From Sanderia malayensis (lineage: Eukaryota > Cnidaria > Scyphozoa > Semaeostomeae > Pelagiidae), in assembly GCA_013076295.1 (NCBI GenBank), contig RQOL01000466.1, forward strand, positions 1,240,001-1,304,000: DNA of 64,000 bases, given 5' to 3'. The stretch's first letter is position 1. Each line of letters starts with the position of its first letter. Under the pieces are notes generated by a model. It saw nothing but the letters and a program-made list of their open reading frames with translations. It did not search any database and was not told where the DNA came from. Both the position numbers and the translations under genes were made by a program. Of the stretch, positions 25,272 through 36,100 are shown in pieces.

Positions 25272-25652
25272 CCGTAAATCCTCGAATTGGCCCCCCTCGA
25301 ATAAGCCCCCCCTCGAATAAGCCCCCACCCTAGAACAACAAATTGTTAATAAGCCCCCCCCCTCGAATAAGCCCCCACCCCAAACATGCTGATGTTTGCG
25401 TACAGCGAGTTCGAGAAAATTTTGTTTTTCTAACCATTTTTTCACCAATATCTGAGCATTCTTCTGCTTATCTGTGTATGTAAAATACTTTGCTTGAACA
25501 ACTAAACCAATTTCCCGTTTATTTTCCCAGTAACAACGTCAATTTTTGTGCCATATTTCAGATAGTTTTATAAGCCCCCCCCTCGAATAAGCCCCCCTCT
25601 GAAAATGTCAAAAATAAATAAGCCCCCAGGGGGCTAATTCGAGGATTTACGG
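25272..25652. mobile_element. TA-flanked MITE, copy 1
   Basis: The inverted ends are CCGTAAATCCTCGAAT and its complement, and the element sits between TA dinucleotides (25270-25271, 25653-25654), as expected for Tc1/mariner-like target choice. Internally the motif CCTCGAATAAGCCCCC is repeated several times near both ends. It has no open frame with features. A shorter relative is at 38421-38691. Confidence 0.85.
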
Positions 25653-25723
25653 TACGAAGACCTAGATTGAATTGACACAGTAATTTAAGTATTTTATGGC
25701 TGCAAAAATCAAAAAGTGAAACA

Positions 25724-25800
25724 TTTCATCACTGCACAAAACTTGTTTCATCACTGCACATTTTTGATTCATCACTGCACAAATTGGTCATCACTGCACC
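25724..25800 (+). repeat. Cluster of TCATCACTGCAC repeats
   Basis: Four copies of TCATCACTGCAC spaced about 20 bp apart, with a fifth isolated copy near 24727. The isolated copy is followed by the same CAAAACA-like bases, so the motif may be the subterminal repeat of a larger element between 24.7 and 25.8 kb. Confidence 0.6.
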
Positions 25801-27513
25801 TTAAATTAATCCTTGAGGGAGGCACTGTTTGCTGATAATACTGGTCAGATGGTTATTTCTATATGGGGGGATTTAATCAACCATGTGCAAGAATACGTGT
25901 CATGTGAAGTAACAAATGTTGTTACGGTTAGTTTCAATGGCCTAAAGTTGACTCTTTCCGTATGTTTTTCTTGTAAAAACTCACTTCTCACAAGGGCCTA
26001 TTTTTGTAAACAATGAAGACTGCGATGACAAAGTGTGTTGTATACATCTAATTTTTCATAAAGATGACGTTATGCATTTTTCGACCGATGAACTTATGAA
26101 TTCTTTTGTAAATAAAAATACTCTTAGAAAGAATACGTTTTGGGTATCCAAGTAGAAAGGTTACTGCTTAAACTGATATTACTTGTTTTTTTTTGTTTCC
26201 CGTATCATAAGAAACCAGAATGAAGTTTCCAAAAAAATTCCACTTGCGCCCCCCTGGAGAAAATATAACTCTACGCTTATGTTCCAGATCAAAATAATAA
26301 ATTTGTAATTTCATATTCTTAAAATATAGATCTCCACGGTGTGGTCATAAATTTTTGGCCGCTCTACTTTATTTCTTTCCTACAAAAATTTAAGTCTGAA
26401 AACGACTCAGCCACGAAAAAAGTGCTTGACCTGAATTCTGTAACAGTGTGCTGCTACGGAATGGACATCAACAATAAGCTTCGCCTTTTTCTCAAAAATT
26501 CTTGGTGGGGCATCTAGTGTCAACTATTGCTAGTTATTACAATTACTATTAACTATTGTTATTAGCTGTTCAGCTGTCATTCAATTGTAAGTGAATCCAA
26601 ATGTACATGAAAATGCTTATTGCTGTACCTCAGCATAAACAACAAACATCTTCCTTTATTTGTGCGCACTGCAAAGCGCAAAAGTAAATTGGAGGTGATG
26701 GTCGAAATAGCGTCATTTTTGCACAAAAAGGTGTTTTCAAAATGTTCAAATTATCCAGTGAAGGAGTTCCCGCAAGAAAGCACCGCTTATTCTATTAATT
26801 ATCCGTATAGTTTCGTTTGAGCTAAGGAAGCAATCCTTAGTGAACAGTAACAATGCTATAGTGAGCTTGTATTATAGTGGAGTCGTAGTTATTTTGAATT
26901 GGTCAAGAAAAGTTCCAAACATATTAAACATCTAAAAGTTCTAAAGTTGAATTAGAACAGAACATATCTCGACATAGTTCAGCAAAATTTACCTTGAGTT
27001 TGATTGACAAACTTCAAGTTTTATGATTGTAATTTGGTTTTTTTTATGCAACTTAAGCGTCAAATTACCCTGTGTATAACGAAACGTTATATTCTGATAG
27101 AACAACGCAAAATACTGCAAACAAGGTTTCAAATGAAGATCATATAAATCAAAAAATGAACAATTATATCATATGCAAATAAGCAAAAGGTAAAATTCCA
27201 AAATCTATGTTTAAAATAGGAAGAAGTACAACAATCCTTTTCTTCAAACAGTTCAGCTTTCCTACAAAGTTTCTTTTCTTGATCTGAAATGTTTCAAAAA
27301 TCCACACAAGTTAAAAGAGTTTTCAAATTAGACCTCAAATAGTGATTATGCATCGTATGACTATGATAATTGTTGTCAGGTGTTACATAAATAAATTAAG
27401 TAAATACGTAAAAATTGCTTCTACTCTTCACTAAATCAGGTTTTTCCAAAGTCAATTTCAAAATTTCACTATGAAGAGCAATACATGATGCATTCTCTTT
27501 TTTCAGTACAAAA

Positions 27514-30357
27514 TCATTTGTTTTCCTTTATGAATCCCCAAGATCTAGCAGCTTCCAGTGCTCTGTTGGCATGTTCAGCAATGGACTTTCTGTCATCCTC
27601 TTTACACTGACTCAATGCTAACAATATCTCGAACCAATCTCCTTCTATGAAGCGCTCAGCTATGTCCCTACAGTTCTCCATGATATTTGCAATTATGCAA
27701 ACCGCCCTGTGTTGCACTTCAATGCTGTCAGATACGAGAATCTGTTGCAGGATGTCGTTGCTAGATTGCACCTGCATTATCTTCTCGCAGATCTTCTCAT
27801 TGGCTGAGAGAATTGCCAGAGCGCCGGTGGCGGCCCGAACTAGCTTGGGCTGGTCGACCTCACCACTGAACAAAACAAGGAGTTTAAGTCTCTCTGTTGT
27901 TGAGTTCTCGTCCAAATACAGCTCGAGAACATCTTCGCACATAGTCAAATTACACATGCATTCAGTTGCTGCTTGCCGCAGCAAATCGTGTTCTTCGAAC
28001 ATGTGGGTCTCAATAGCAATAATACCTCTCTCTTTCAGAATTCGCCTCCGCACATAGTCGCTAACCTGCGCCAGGTTTGTCAATGCCATCAAGGCTTCGA
28101 ACTGCTGCAAACCGCTCTTCGTCGGCCCGAGGAGTTGAATGAGAGGCCGCACCACTTCGAGGCATCTTTGACCGGGGAATGCCAGTGTTGGATTGGTTGT
28201 TATTCCGATCTTAGCAATGGCTTGTGTAGCCAGATCCTTCCCTTTCACCGTTCCGTTGAGAGACAGTGGGATCAACGATTTGCCGCCACCTTGCTGGACG
28301 ACTGATCCACGGTGCTCTTGCTCCTCCACAATGGCATGGAATATCCTCGCAATCGTCTCGCGCGTGACGTCACTTGTTGTATTCGCCACCAAGCTGACGA
28401 GTGCGGACGTGATGCCGGCATTGACGAGTGTAGCAATGCGCTTCTTCAGGTATTCAGGCTCGTCCTTCTCGCCAAACGTTGGTACTTTGTGCTGTGCATA
28501 CTTAGCCAGGTCTTCCATCTCCTTGTTCTTCTCGGGCTTGTCGTAGCTGTTGGTGAGGTTGACGAACGTGTTGCACACGCCGTACAGCGTTGTATTGTCA
28601 CCTGATTTTGCCACGTCAAGAAGAGTGTTCAATGCTTGTTTGTCGGCGATAAATTCCTCTTTCAGGTCAGCATCCATCGTCAAGAAGGCCAGAGCTTCCA
28701 CGGCAAACTTTTTGTACTCAAAGTCCTTCTCGTCAGACACAAGGAAAGCTATACACGTCTTGTACAAGTTGGCGAGGCCATCATCTGAAATGTGTTTCTC
28801 GTGAATATTCCCACCACCGGTCATTCCAATCTTACACATGCCGACAAGGCCCCTGACTTTTAGTCGATCATCATCTGACTTAAAAAGCATCTTAAAAGTA
28901 CCCATTCCCTTTTCTCTCAGTGTAACACACAGCTTTTTTAATCCTGCTGCATATGCCAGAACCTCTCCTGCCAGTACCTTCATTTCAATGTCATCAGACT
29001 GGGCCATGTTCAGGACTCTCGTTAACACAACATCATTTCCGACAATGCTTTCCGCTGTTTCTCTTGAGCCCTCGAGGGTCGCAGTTAGAGCTGCCAACCC
29101 TTTGACATTCTCAGAATCTCTGCATTCGCTAAAGTACTTGCTAATCACTGTGTCAGCTTGCTTGTTGAACTCTAACCTATCCTTCTCAATCTCGTGAATA
29201 GAGTTGAAGATGTTTGACAGAGCAACTGATACATGGGTGTATGTGGTTTCTGTTACTGCCAACTCTGGTTTTCCCTTTGCTTTCAATGTTCCACAGCATG
29301 CTGCCACTTGCAGCAGGCATTCCACTCCATGCTTGCTCAGGATGAAATCAGATATGGCCTTGTGCAAAGGTGCTAGTTTGATGAGAGTGTCTACAACGCA
29401 ATCTCTAGCATCTGCAGTCAGGTACGGATTAGTAAGATTACCAACTAGCGAAAGCATAAGATCTCCATATTCGTTGACACCTTCCAACCAGGCTCTAATG
29501 TCCAAGTTATTCTGATTCCGTTTGGTCCATTTTTCAGCATCTTCATCCGTCAACGGATATACCCTTCTAGCTTCATAAATCATAGACATTATCACTTCAA
29601 TAACTACAGACAGTAGGTTACTGACAACATCTAAGTCACCGGTGAACTTTCCCAAACTGATCTTCAACTCGTGCACAGGCATCAGTTTCATCATTTCAAG
29701 AGATCGCTGGTAGCTATTCTTGCACAAGCCATGCATCATCTTGAGAAATGACACAACCTCCTCACTGTTCTCACCAAATATCAATGGCTTCAGTTTTTCC
29801 AGAACCTTCTGATTGTGCATAATAGCACATCCTGCAGACTGATGGGCCAGAATTGTAAGATTCTTTATGGCCTGTTTCCTTTTTTCCACATCTGTTTCTG
29901 CACTGGTTATTGCTTTTATCATCTCCCCTACCATACCCTCGGTGGTCTGTGTCTTACTGACCTTCTGCTGTAAGGTGACAGTCAATCTTCTCATGACATC
30001 CTGCACTGCACTGTTTTTAGGTTCAATGTTATAAGCCATTTTGATATCTTTGAATGCTTCCTCCATCTGCCCAAGTTGTTCGTAGGCCTGTGCTCGTCTA
30101 AACAATGCTTTGGCATCGTTCTTCACGAACTCCAAGGACTTAGTAGCATCTTCAGATGATTTCTTGTAATTTTGCAGTTTGAAATGACAAGCGGCCCTGT
30201 TTTTATAGAAAACAGCCAAGTCATTTATATTGACCGAAGGACAGAGTTTTATAGCTTTTGAATAGCACTCAATTGCTTGGTCGTAATTTCCCTGCTTAAA
30301 ATGAGTGTTTCCTTCTTCTTTTGATAACAGTGCTTGTCTTGATTCATCAACCGTCAT
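27514..30357 (-). CDS. UNC45: UNC-45 myosin chaperone, single exon
   Basis: One uninterrupted frame of 947 residues, starting at the ATG at 30357. UNC-45 is an Hsp90 co-chaperone that folds the myosin motor domain. Residues about 5-115 form three TPR units; EEGNTHFKQGNYDQAIECYS, YKNRAACHFKL and KALFRRAQAYEQL supply the Lys/Asn/Lys/Arg clamp that grips the Hsp90 EEVD tail. The central region and the C-terminal UCS domain (about 500-930) are armadillo-type helical repeats with typical segments such as EALMALTNLAQVSD and EATHMFEEHDLL-like motifs (here IAIETHMFEEHDLL). Length equals the 930-960 of animal UNC45 proteins, so the gene is complete. The lack of any coding intron is odd beside its intron-rich neighbours. 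I see no poly-A tract at its 3' side, so recent retroposition is not shown. Confidence 0.96.
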   Translation of the reverse strand: MTVDESRQALLSKEEGNTHFKQGNYDQAIECYSKAIKLCPSVNINDLAVFYKNRAACHFKLQNYKKSSEDATKSLEFVKNDAKALFRRAQAYEQLGQMEEAFKDIKMAYNIEPKNSAVQDVMRRLTVTLQQKVSKTQTTEGMVGEMIKAITSAETDVEKRKQAIKNLTILAHQSAGCAIMHNQKVLEKLKPLIFGENSEEVVSFLKMMHGLCKNSYQRSLEMMKLMPVHELKISLGKFTGDLDVVSNLLSVVIEVIMSMIYEARRVYPLTDEDAEKWTKRNQNNLDIRAWLEGVNEYGDLMLSLVGNLTNPYLTADARDCVVDTLIKLAPLHKAISDFILSKHGVECLLQVAACCGTLKAKGKPELAVTETTYTHVSVALSNIFNSIHEIEKDRLEFNKQADTVISKYFSECRDSENVKGLAALTATLEGSRETAESIVGNDVVLTRVLNMAQSDDIEMKVLAGEVLAYAAGLKKLCVTLREKGMGTFKMLFKSDDDRLKVRGLVGMCKIGMTGGGNIHEKHISDDGLANLYKTCIAFLVSDEKDFEYKKFAVEALAFLTMDADLKEEFIADKQALNTLLDVAKSGDNTTLYGVCNTFVNLTNSYDKPEKNKEMEDLAKYAQHKVPTFGEKDEPEYLKKRIATLVNAGITSALVSLVANTTSDVTRETIARIFHAIVEEQEHRGSVVQQGGGKSLIPLSLNGTVKGKDLATQAIAKIGITTNPTLAFPGQRCLEVVRPLIQLLGPTKSGLQQFEALMALTNLAQVSDYVRRRILKERGIIAIETHMFEEHDLLRQAATECMCNLTMCEDVLELYLDENSTTERLKLLVLFSGEVDQPKLVRAATGALAILSANEKICEKIMQVQSSNDILQQILVSDSIEVQHRAVCIIANIMENCRDIAERFIEGDWFEILLALSQCKEDDRKSIAEHANRALEAARSWGFIKENK

Positions 30358-30806
30358 TTTTAAATGATTAAGTTTATCCAACCACGAAAGGTATAGCGTA
30401 TTTAATAAACAGACTGACGGTGGAAATAGTAATACTCCACTTGTTGTTGAGCTTTCAAAGGATCCTTAGGCCGGAAATGAAGATAGGGGCGGAGCAAAGT
30501 TTTGTTTTGTTGTTGCCGCCCAGATGAAAAAGTGGGATCTAGTGATGCTTGAACAAAACAATAACATGCTTTTAGAGAACGATATACCCTGTTTTGTTTT
30601 ATTTGCTCAATAGAAACAATTTGCTCCAATTTACTGTATCTTACTGTATGTATCCGATGTAATGCCTGAGACCATGAAAGTTTTTCTCATCCAATTCAGT
30701 GGCACAGGAGCCGGGGGGAGGGGACACCTTCATTCTGCTAATAACGATGAATGCCCCTTTTATAGATGAGAGGTGCTCCCTTTGTAACATTTGTAGGAGA
30801 TTTGCA

Positions 30807-32605
30807 GCATTACGTCATGAAAAATCCTGCGCAGTAGCCTATATATGGCACTGCGCATCCACGTTGTAATACTACTGACAGTGTCTGGTGCAATCAGTTG
30901 GGGTTGGGGTTGGGGCTGGGGTTAGGGTTAGGGTTAGGGCTAGGGTTAGATGCCCAAAGGTGAGCGTGTATGCGCAGTGCCATATATAGGCTACTGCACA
31001 TGAGTATGCATGACGTAATACTACTGACAGTGTCTGGTGTATCAGTTACAGTTAGGGTGAGGGTCAAGGTTAGTGTTAGGGTTAGGGCTAGAGTGCCCTA
31101 AAGGTGGGTGTGTATGCGCAGTGCCATATATAGGCCACTGCGCAGGAGTAGGCATGACGCAATGCTACTGACAGTGTCTGGTGTATCAGTTACAGTTTGG
31201 GTGAGGGTCAAGGTTAGGGTTGGGGTTAGGGCTAGAGTGCCCTAAAGGTGGGTGTGTATGCGCAGTGCCATATATAGGCTACTGCGCAGGAGTAGGCATG
31301 ACGTAATACTACTGACAGTGTCTGGTGTATCAGTTACAGTTTGGGTGAGGGTCAAGGTTAGGGTTGGGGTTAGGGCTAGAGTGCCCTAAAGGTGGGTGTG
31401 TATGCGCAGTGCCATATATAGGCCACTGCGCAGGAGTAGGCATGACGTAATACTACTGACAGTGTCTGGTGTATCAGTTACAGTTTGGGTGAGGGTCAAG
31501 GTTAGGGTTGGGGTTAGGGCTAGAGTGCCCTAAAGGTGGGTGTGTATGCGCAGTGCCATATATAGGCCACTGCGCAGGAGTAGGCATGACGTAATACTAC
31601 TGACAGTGTCTGGTGTATCAGTTACAGTTAGGGTGAGGGTCAAGGTTAGTGTTAGGGTTAGGGCTAGAGTGCCCTAAAGGTGGGTGTGTATGCGCAGTGC
31701 CATATATAGGCCACTGCGCAGGAGTAGGCATGACGCAATGCTACTGACAGTGTCTGGTGTATCAGTTACAGTTTGGGTGAGGGTCAAGGTTAGGGTTGGG
31801 GTTAGGGCTAGAGTGCCCTAAAGGTGGGTGTGTATGCGCAGTGCCATATATAGGCCACTGCGCAGGAGTAGGCATGATGTAATACTACTGACAGTGTCTG
31901 GTGTATCAGTTACAGTTTGGGTGAGGGTCAAGGTTAGGGCTGGGGTTAGGGCTAGAGTGCCCTAAAGGTGGGTGTGTATGCGCAGTGCCAAATATAGGCT
32001 ACTGCGCAGGAGTAGGCATGACGTAATACTACTGACAGTGTCTGGTGTATCAGTCACAGTTAGGGTATAGGGTCAAGGTTAGTGTTAGGGTTAGGGCTAG
32101 GGTTAGATGCCCAAAGGTAGGCGTGTATGCGCAGTGCCATATATAGGCTACTGCGCATGAGTATGCATTGACGTAATACTACTGACAGTGTATGGTGTAT
32201 CAGTTGCGGTTAGGGTTAGGGTTAGGGTTAGGGTTAAGGTTAGGGTTAGGGTTAGAGTGCCCTAAAGGTGGGCGTGTATGCGCAGTGCCATATATAGGCT
32301 ACTGCGCAGGAGATGCATGCATGACGTAATACTACTGACAGGGCATCTAACCCTTGCCCAAACCCTGACCCAACTCTAATTGATACACCAGACACTGTAA
32401 GTAGTATTACGTCAATGCATGCTCCTGCGTAGTAACCTATATATGGCACTGCGCATACACCCCCACCTTTAGGGCATCTAACCCTAGCCCTAGCCCTAAC
32501 CCTAACCCCAACTGATACACCAGACACTGTCAGTAGTATTACGTCATGCATACTCCTGCGCAGTGGGCTATATGTGGCACTGCGCATACACGCCCACCTT
32601 TATGA
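30807..32605. repeat. Satellite array of ~146 bp units with telomere-like motifs
   Basis: Ten forward units of 140-152 bp have hairpin cores beginning near 30970, 31112, 31258, 31404, 31549, 31690, 31836, 31978, 32126 and 32278. Each carries a hairpin, GCGCAGTG then CCATATATAGG then CACTGCGC. It is followed by a GACGTAATACTACTGACAG block, GTGTCTGGTGTATCAG, and a run of GGGTTAGGG/GGGTTGGGG telomere-like motifs. Three more cores are inverted: one at the left border (about 30828) and two at the right (about 32430 and 32567), where the telomere-like motifs appear as CCCTAA. Several inner units are almost identical, suggesting recent amplification. Confidence 0.9.
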
Positions 32606-32903
32606 CATTTAAATTACAAATTGATCAAAACACAAAGTAGATGTTCTCATCAGGTTTTGAACCAGGGTTTCGAGCTCAGTGTGCGGGTAAGTTACCAGTA
32701 CTCCACAGCAGCGCTTATAAACAGCAGAGAATAATATAAAGGAATCAACGCACCAGACATATAGTAATCCTTCACCCGTTCATATTAGAGCAAATCATTC
32801 TCGGTTATCGAATTCAAATGCGCGCTTGACGTACGACAGAAGCAAGCTAGCATCTTACCCCTAGCTGTTCGGTAAAAGTTTAGTCGCAGCTTAACAAGAA
32901 AAC

Positions 32904-32925
32904 TTATTATTATTATTATTATTAT
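32904..32925 (+). repeat. (TTA)n microsatellite
   Basis: Seven TTA units just upstream of the LZTFL1 first exon. Confidence 0.9.
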
Positions 32926-33134
32926 CTCTCCTTATTATTGCAGGCCATGTTATATTTCATCAGCCATCTATCGGTTTCAATTTTTCACCCCCCACCCACG
33001 ACGACCACCACTTTCATATTGCATCGCATTGCAGGTGTTGCCAATAACAAACGTCAGTTAATTCTATTGAGCATTAATTTCACATTATTTCTGCTTAATT
33101 TCCAGATTATCATACATCGCAAATTGATTTCAAA

Positions 33135-36100
33135 ATGGTAAGGTTTTTTCAAAGTCCCGCTTTTTGCATTTTACTGCAGGCCAGCATTTTGAGAAGCATT
33201 TTGCATCGCAAATAATGGGGTCTGCGACTGACAAGATTATGTCACTTCGTACTAATTTGTTTTATATGCACATATGCAATGCACACATAAATTTTACTAG
33301 TTCAGGGTGCAATTATCTCTTCCTGAATTGAATAAAGTGTAAAGCAAATAGTAAATTCATTTAATCTACCACAGGCTAATCTGAATCTAGTTTTCAGCTG
33401 CAAACATTTAGTTTTAAGCGAACTTGCCTTCTTTTTATATTTATGGCCATCATCCTTCTGTGGTGGGTAAATAATAGTATACCTAGAATTCCTGGGGGGT
33501 CTTTACCAACTTGACTCACATTGACAAAAATTGCCTGACAACTAAACTGGCTATCCAGTATAAATATTCACAATTAGTTTTATTTTGTGCAACATTTTTT
33601 CAGAGTAATATTGGAATAAATGACAATCATCAGAATGAAATTGTGAATTACCTTCGATTTGCAAGATACAATCGAAGCCAAACCCTGAAATCAGTGGACA
33701 GTTGCTTTGCTGACATCAAGGATAGCAGGTATTCTATGCTTGTTATTAACTTTCTAAGTCAAATATCCAAATTATAATTCACACTTTTTATAAAGAACCT
33801 CTTTATGAGGAACCTATATCTGAGAGGGCCACAAATTCAAGTAACCTGTACTAGTAAAGATGAAATCCTTAAAGAATTTCGAAAAATTCAACAATTTTAT
33901 CACTATGAATACCTGAAAATCATAGCCAACCATTTACAGTCAAATCACACGCTTTTTTTAATTAAATTTTTTCTTTCCTCCTTTGAGTTTTTGGCTCTGT
34001 TTTCAGCCACAATTTTTTGCGTCTATGCTAGCTTTGGTTACCAAATAAGGAGGCCAATTTTAAGAAACTGTTAAGAAATTTTTAGTACTACAAATTGTTC
34101 AAAACTTGTCCTAAAATAAGAAACTCTAAAAACTAAGCCTTGTGGTAGAGTTCAACTATAATTTTGCATTTGCTGTCATTAATTTATTATTTTAATAATT
34201 AGATTCACACAGCAATGAGAAAGTTTTTCTATGTTTTCAGGCTTGAGGACACATATACCTTTGATGAAGTAATTGAAATGCTTGATAGTTTGTGTTCTGT
34301 TGTGAAAGGTGAAGTTGAATTAGAGTTGACAAATGCTTCACACACTAATGTTTTGTTGCTGAGACAGCTGTTTAGCCAGGCTGAAAAGTGGCACTTGAAG
34401 TTGCAGGCTGACATTTCAGAACTTGAAAATAGGTGAGTCAAGAAAGTGAAGTCAGTAACTAACTCCTGTTTTTCTCCATCAGATCTTGTCTGAGATATGT
34501 TGGTGCTAAGGATATTTGTTGACTCCTCGTCGGTGATTCGATTGCTCTAATGATGACCATGCTTTCTTTAATGATGACCATCTTGCTCTAATGATGACCA
34601 TGCTTGCTCTAATGATGACCATACTCTTTAAAATGATGACCATACTTTCTCTAATGATGACCATGCTTGCTCTAATGATGACCATATTTGCTCTAATGAT
34701 GACCATACCTTTCAGGAAACTTCTTGAAGAAATTGCTCAGTTTGAAGAGAATGAATTCTCAGCAGGAAAGTCAGGCGCAGTTGTAAGTTAACCTTCTTGT
34801 AACCTGATTATTATTCACAACCTATGAACATGCTTACTAATATCAAACCCCCTTAGCAATTAGTAACGGCTAGAAGAGCAAGTGCCATATTTTAACATAT
34901 GAAAATAGAATAAAACGGAGTCAGATAATGCTTGACAAAGCAATTTGATTGAACAGTAGCTAGCATATTGAGGTTTATATTGTCATCATTATACTGAATC
35001 TAATTTTGTCCTTTTTTCTTCCAGTCATTTCCTTCATTGGCCCAATCAAAACTGCAGCCTTTAAATGAGGGAGGGAGTACTGCACTACTGAAGATGGTAA
35101 GTGGTCATTTTTTCATAACTTGATTTCTGTCAATTCTGATTCACAGCCAACCTGAACAATATGTACTGACATCAGAGAGGCTTGATGAATTTTTGGGGGG
35201 CAGGAGGGGGGGGGCAGAAAACTAAAATGAATTAGAAAGAGCTATAGCAAACTTATCAAAGTATTCTCAAGATATTAGAAAAGGGGGACATTGGGGATAC
35301 AAAGCTCCTAAGATTGCCAGTTAATCTCGTGTTAGAAAATAAAAGGCAAATCATATCGCATTGCTGCTTGGGGATTCCTCCATGGGGATTCCTGCCTGGT
35401 ATGAAATTTAGCCCGTGCTCTGATAATGGTACAAGGTCTGACAATCGTTGATTGGGAATCCCCGCCGCAATAGATTACCACTTACGTATGTCGATATCTG
35501 TGATGTAAGCAGCGTTGTATCCCCCACCTCATACGTGACACGAGAGATATATCAATTCGCATTTTGTTGGCATGGTTATTAAATAGCGACGGTGTATAAA
35601 AGAATTATCATGAGATTTCATAAATCAAACAAAAGCGTAGTTGATATATCATTATAGTTTAATGATCAGTATGGATATTTCTTTACTTTTTGCGGTTTTA
35701 CTTTTCTCTTGGCCTCTATGAAATTTTCTTATTTCTTTTAACTTGGTGCGTTTTATTACAAGAAAGACTGATTTTCTATCGTTATCTACCACCGCAAAGG
35801 ATGCGTAAATAATTTATGTTCCCGCTTTACGCTGTTAACTTGCCATTGGCAATGCGTATGGGAGATTTATTCTGTCTTTAAACACGGTTACGAGACATTA
35901 TCGTGCACCTACTAATGTTACAGTAGCAGAGATTGTCATGCACTGTAATTATCTATTGAGAGAAAGTCTCGCATACTCGGAAGAACTCGATGAAATTCAA
36001 CGGAATGATGACCATAAAAAAGGACACCTACTCCATGTCTGAAAAGGATATCCTAACTGACTTAATACAATTGCAACAGAAGGTTTGATGATATGCCTTA

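Larger units (their letters stand above)
21713..27513. other. Intergenic region with MITEs
   Basis: No supportable gene lies between the stop of the F-box gene and the stop of UNC-45. The region holds a hAT MITE (23733-24156), a short palindrome (24411-24429), a TA-flanked MITE (25272-25652) and a small repeat cluster (25724-25800). The rest is AT-rich unique-looking DNA plus the 3' flanks of both genes. Confidence 0.65.
30358..33134. other. Divergent upstream region between UNC45 and LZTFL1
   Basis: This stretch separates two head-to-head genes. It contains the 5' flank of UNC45 (30358-30806), the satellite array (30807-32605) and the LZTFL1 promoter and 5' UTR side, with a TTA microsatellite at 32904-32925. 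Confidence 0.65.

Noticed and set aside
30357..30381. Upstream in-frame extension of UNC45 by eight codons
   Set aside because: The extension would begin with TTG; the first in-frame ATG is at 30357 and fits the family N-terminus.
32252..32587. Minus-strand frame of 111 codons in the satellite
   Set aside because: It is made of repeated satellite units; the periodic peptide is a by-product of the repeat.
30807..32605. True chromosome end or CRISPR-like array
   Set aside because: Telomere-like motifs are short and interrupted, genes continue on both sides, and the unit length and lack of unique spacers exclude a CRISPR array.
34506..34791. Periodic peptide frames over the LZTFL1 minisatellite
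   Set aside because: Both strands translate into simple repeats because of the 20-22 bp unit. The region is intronic and LZTFL1 homology skips it.
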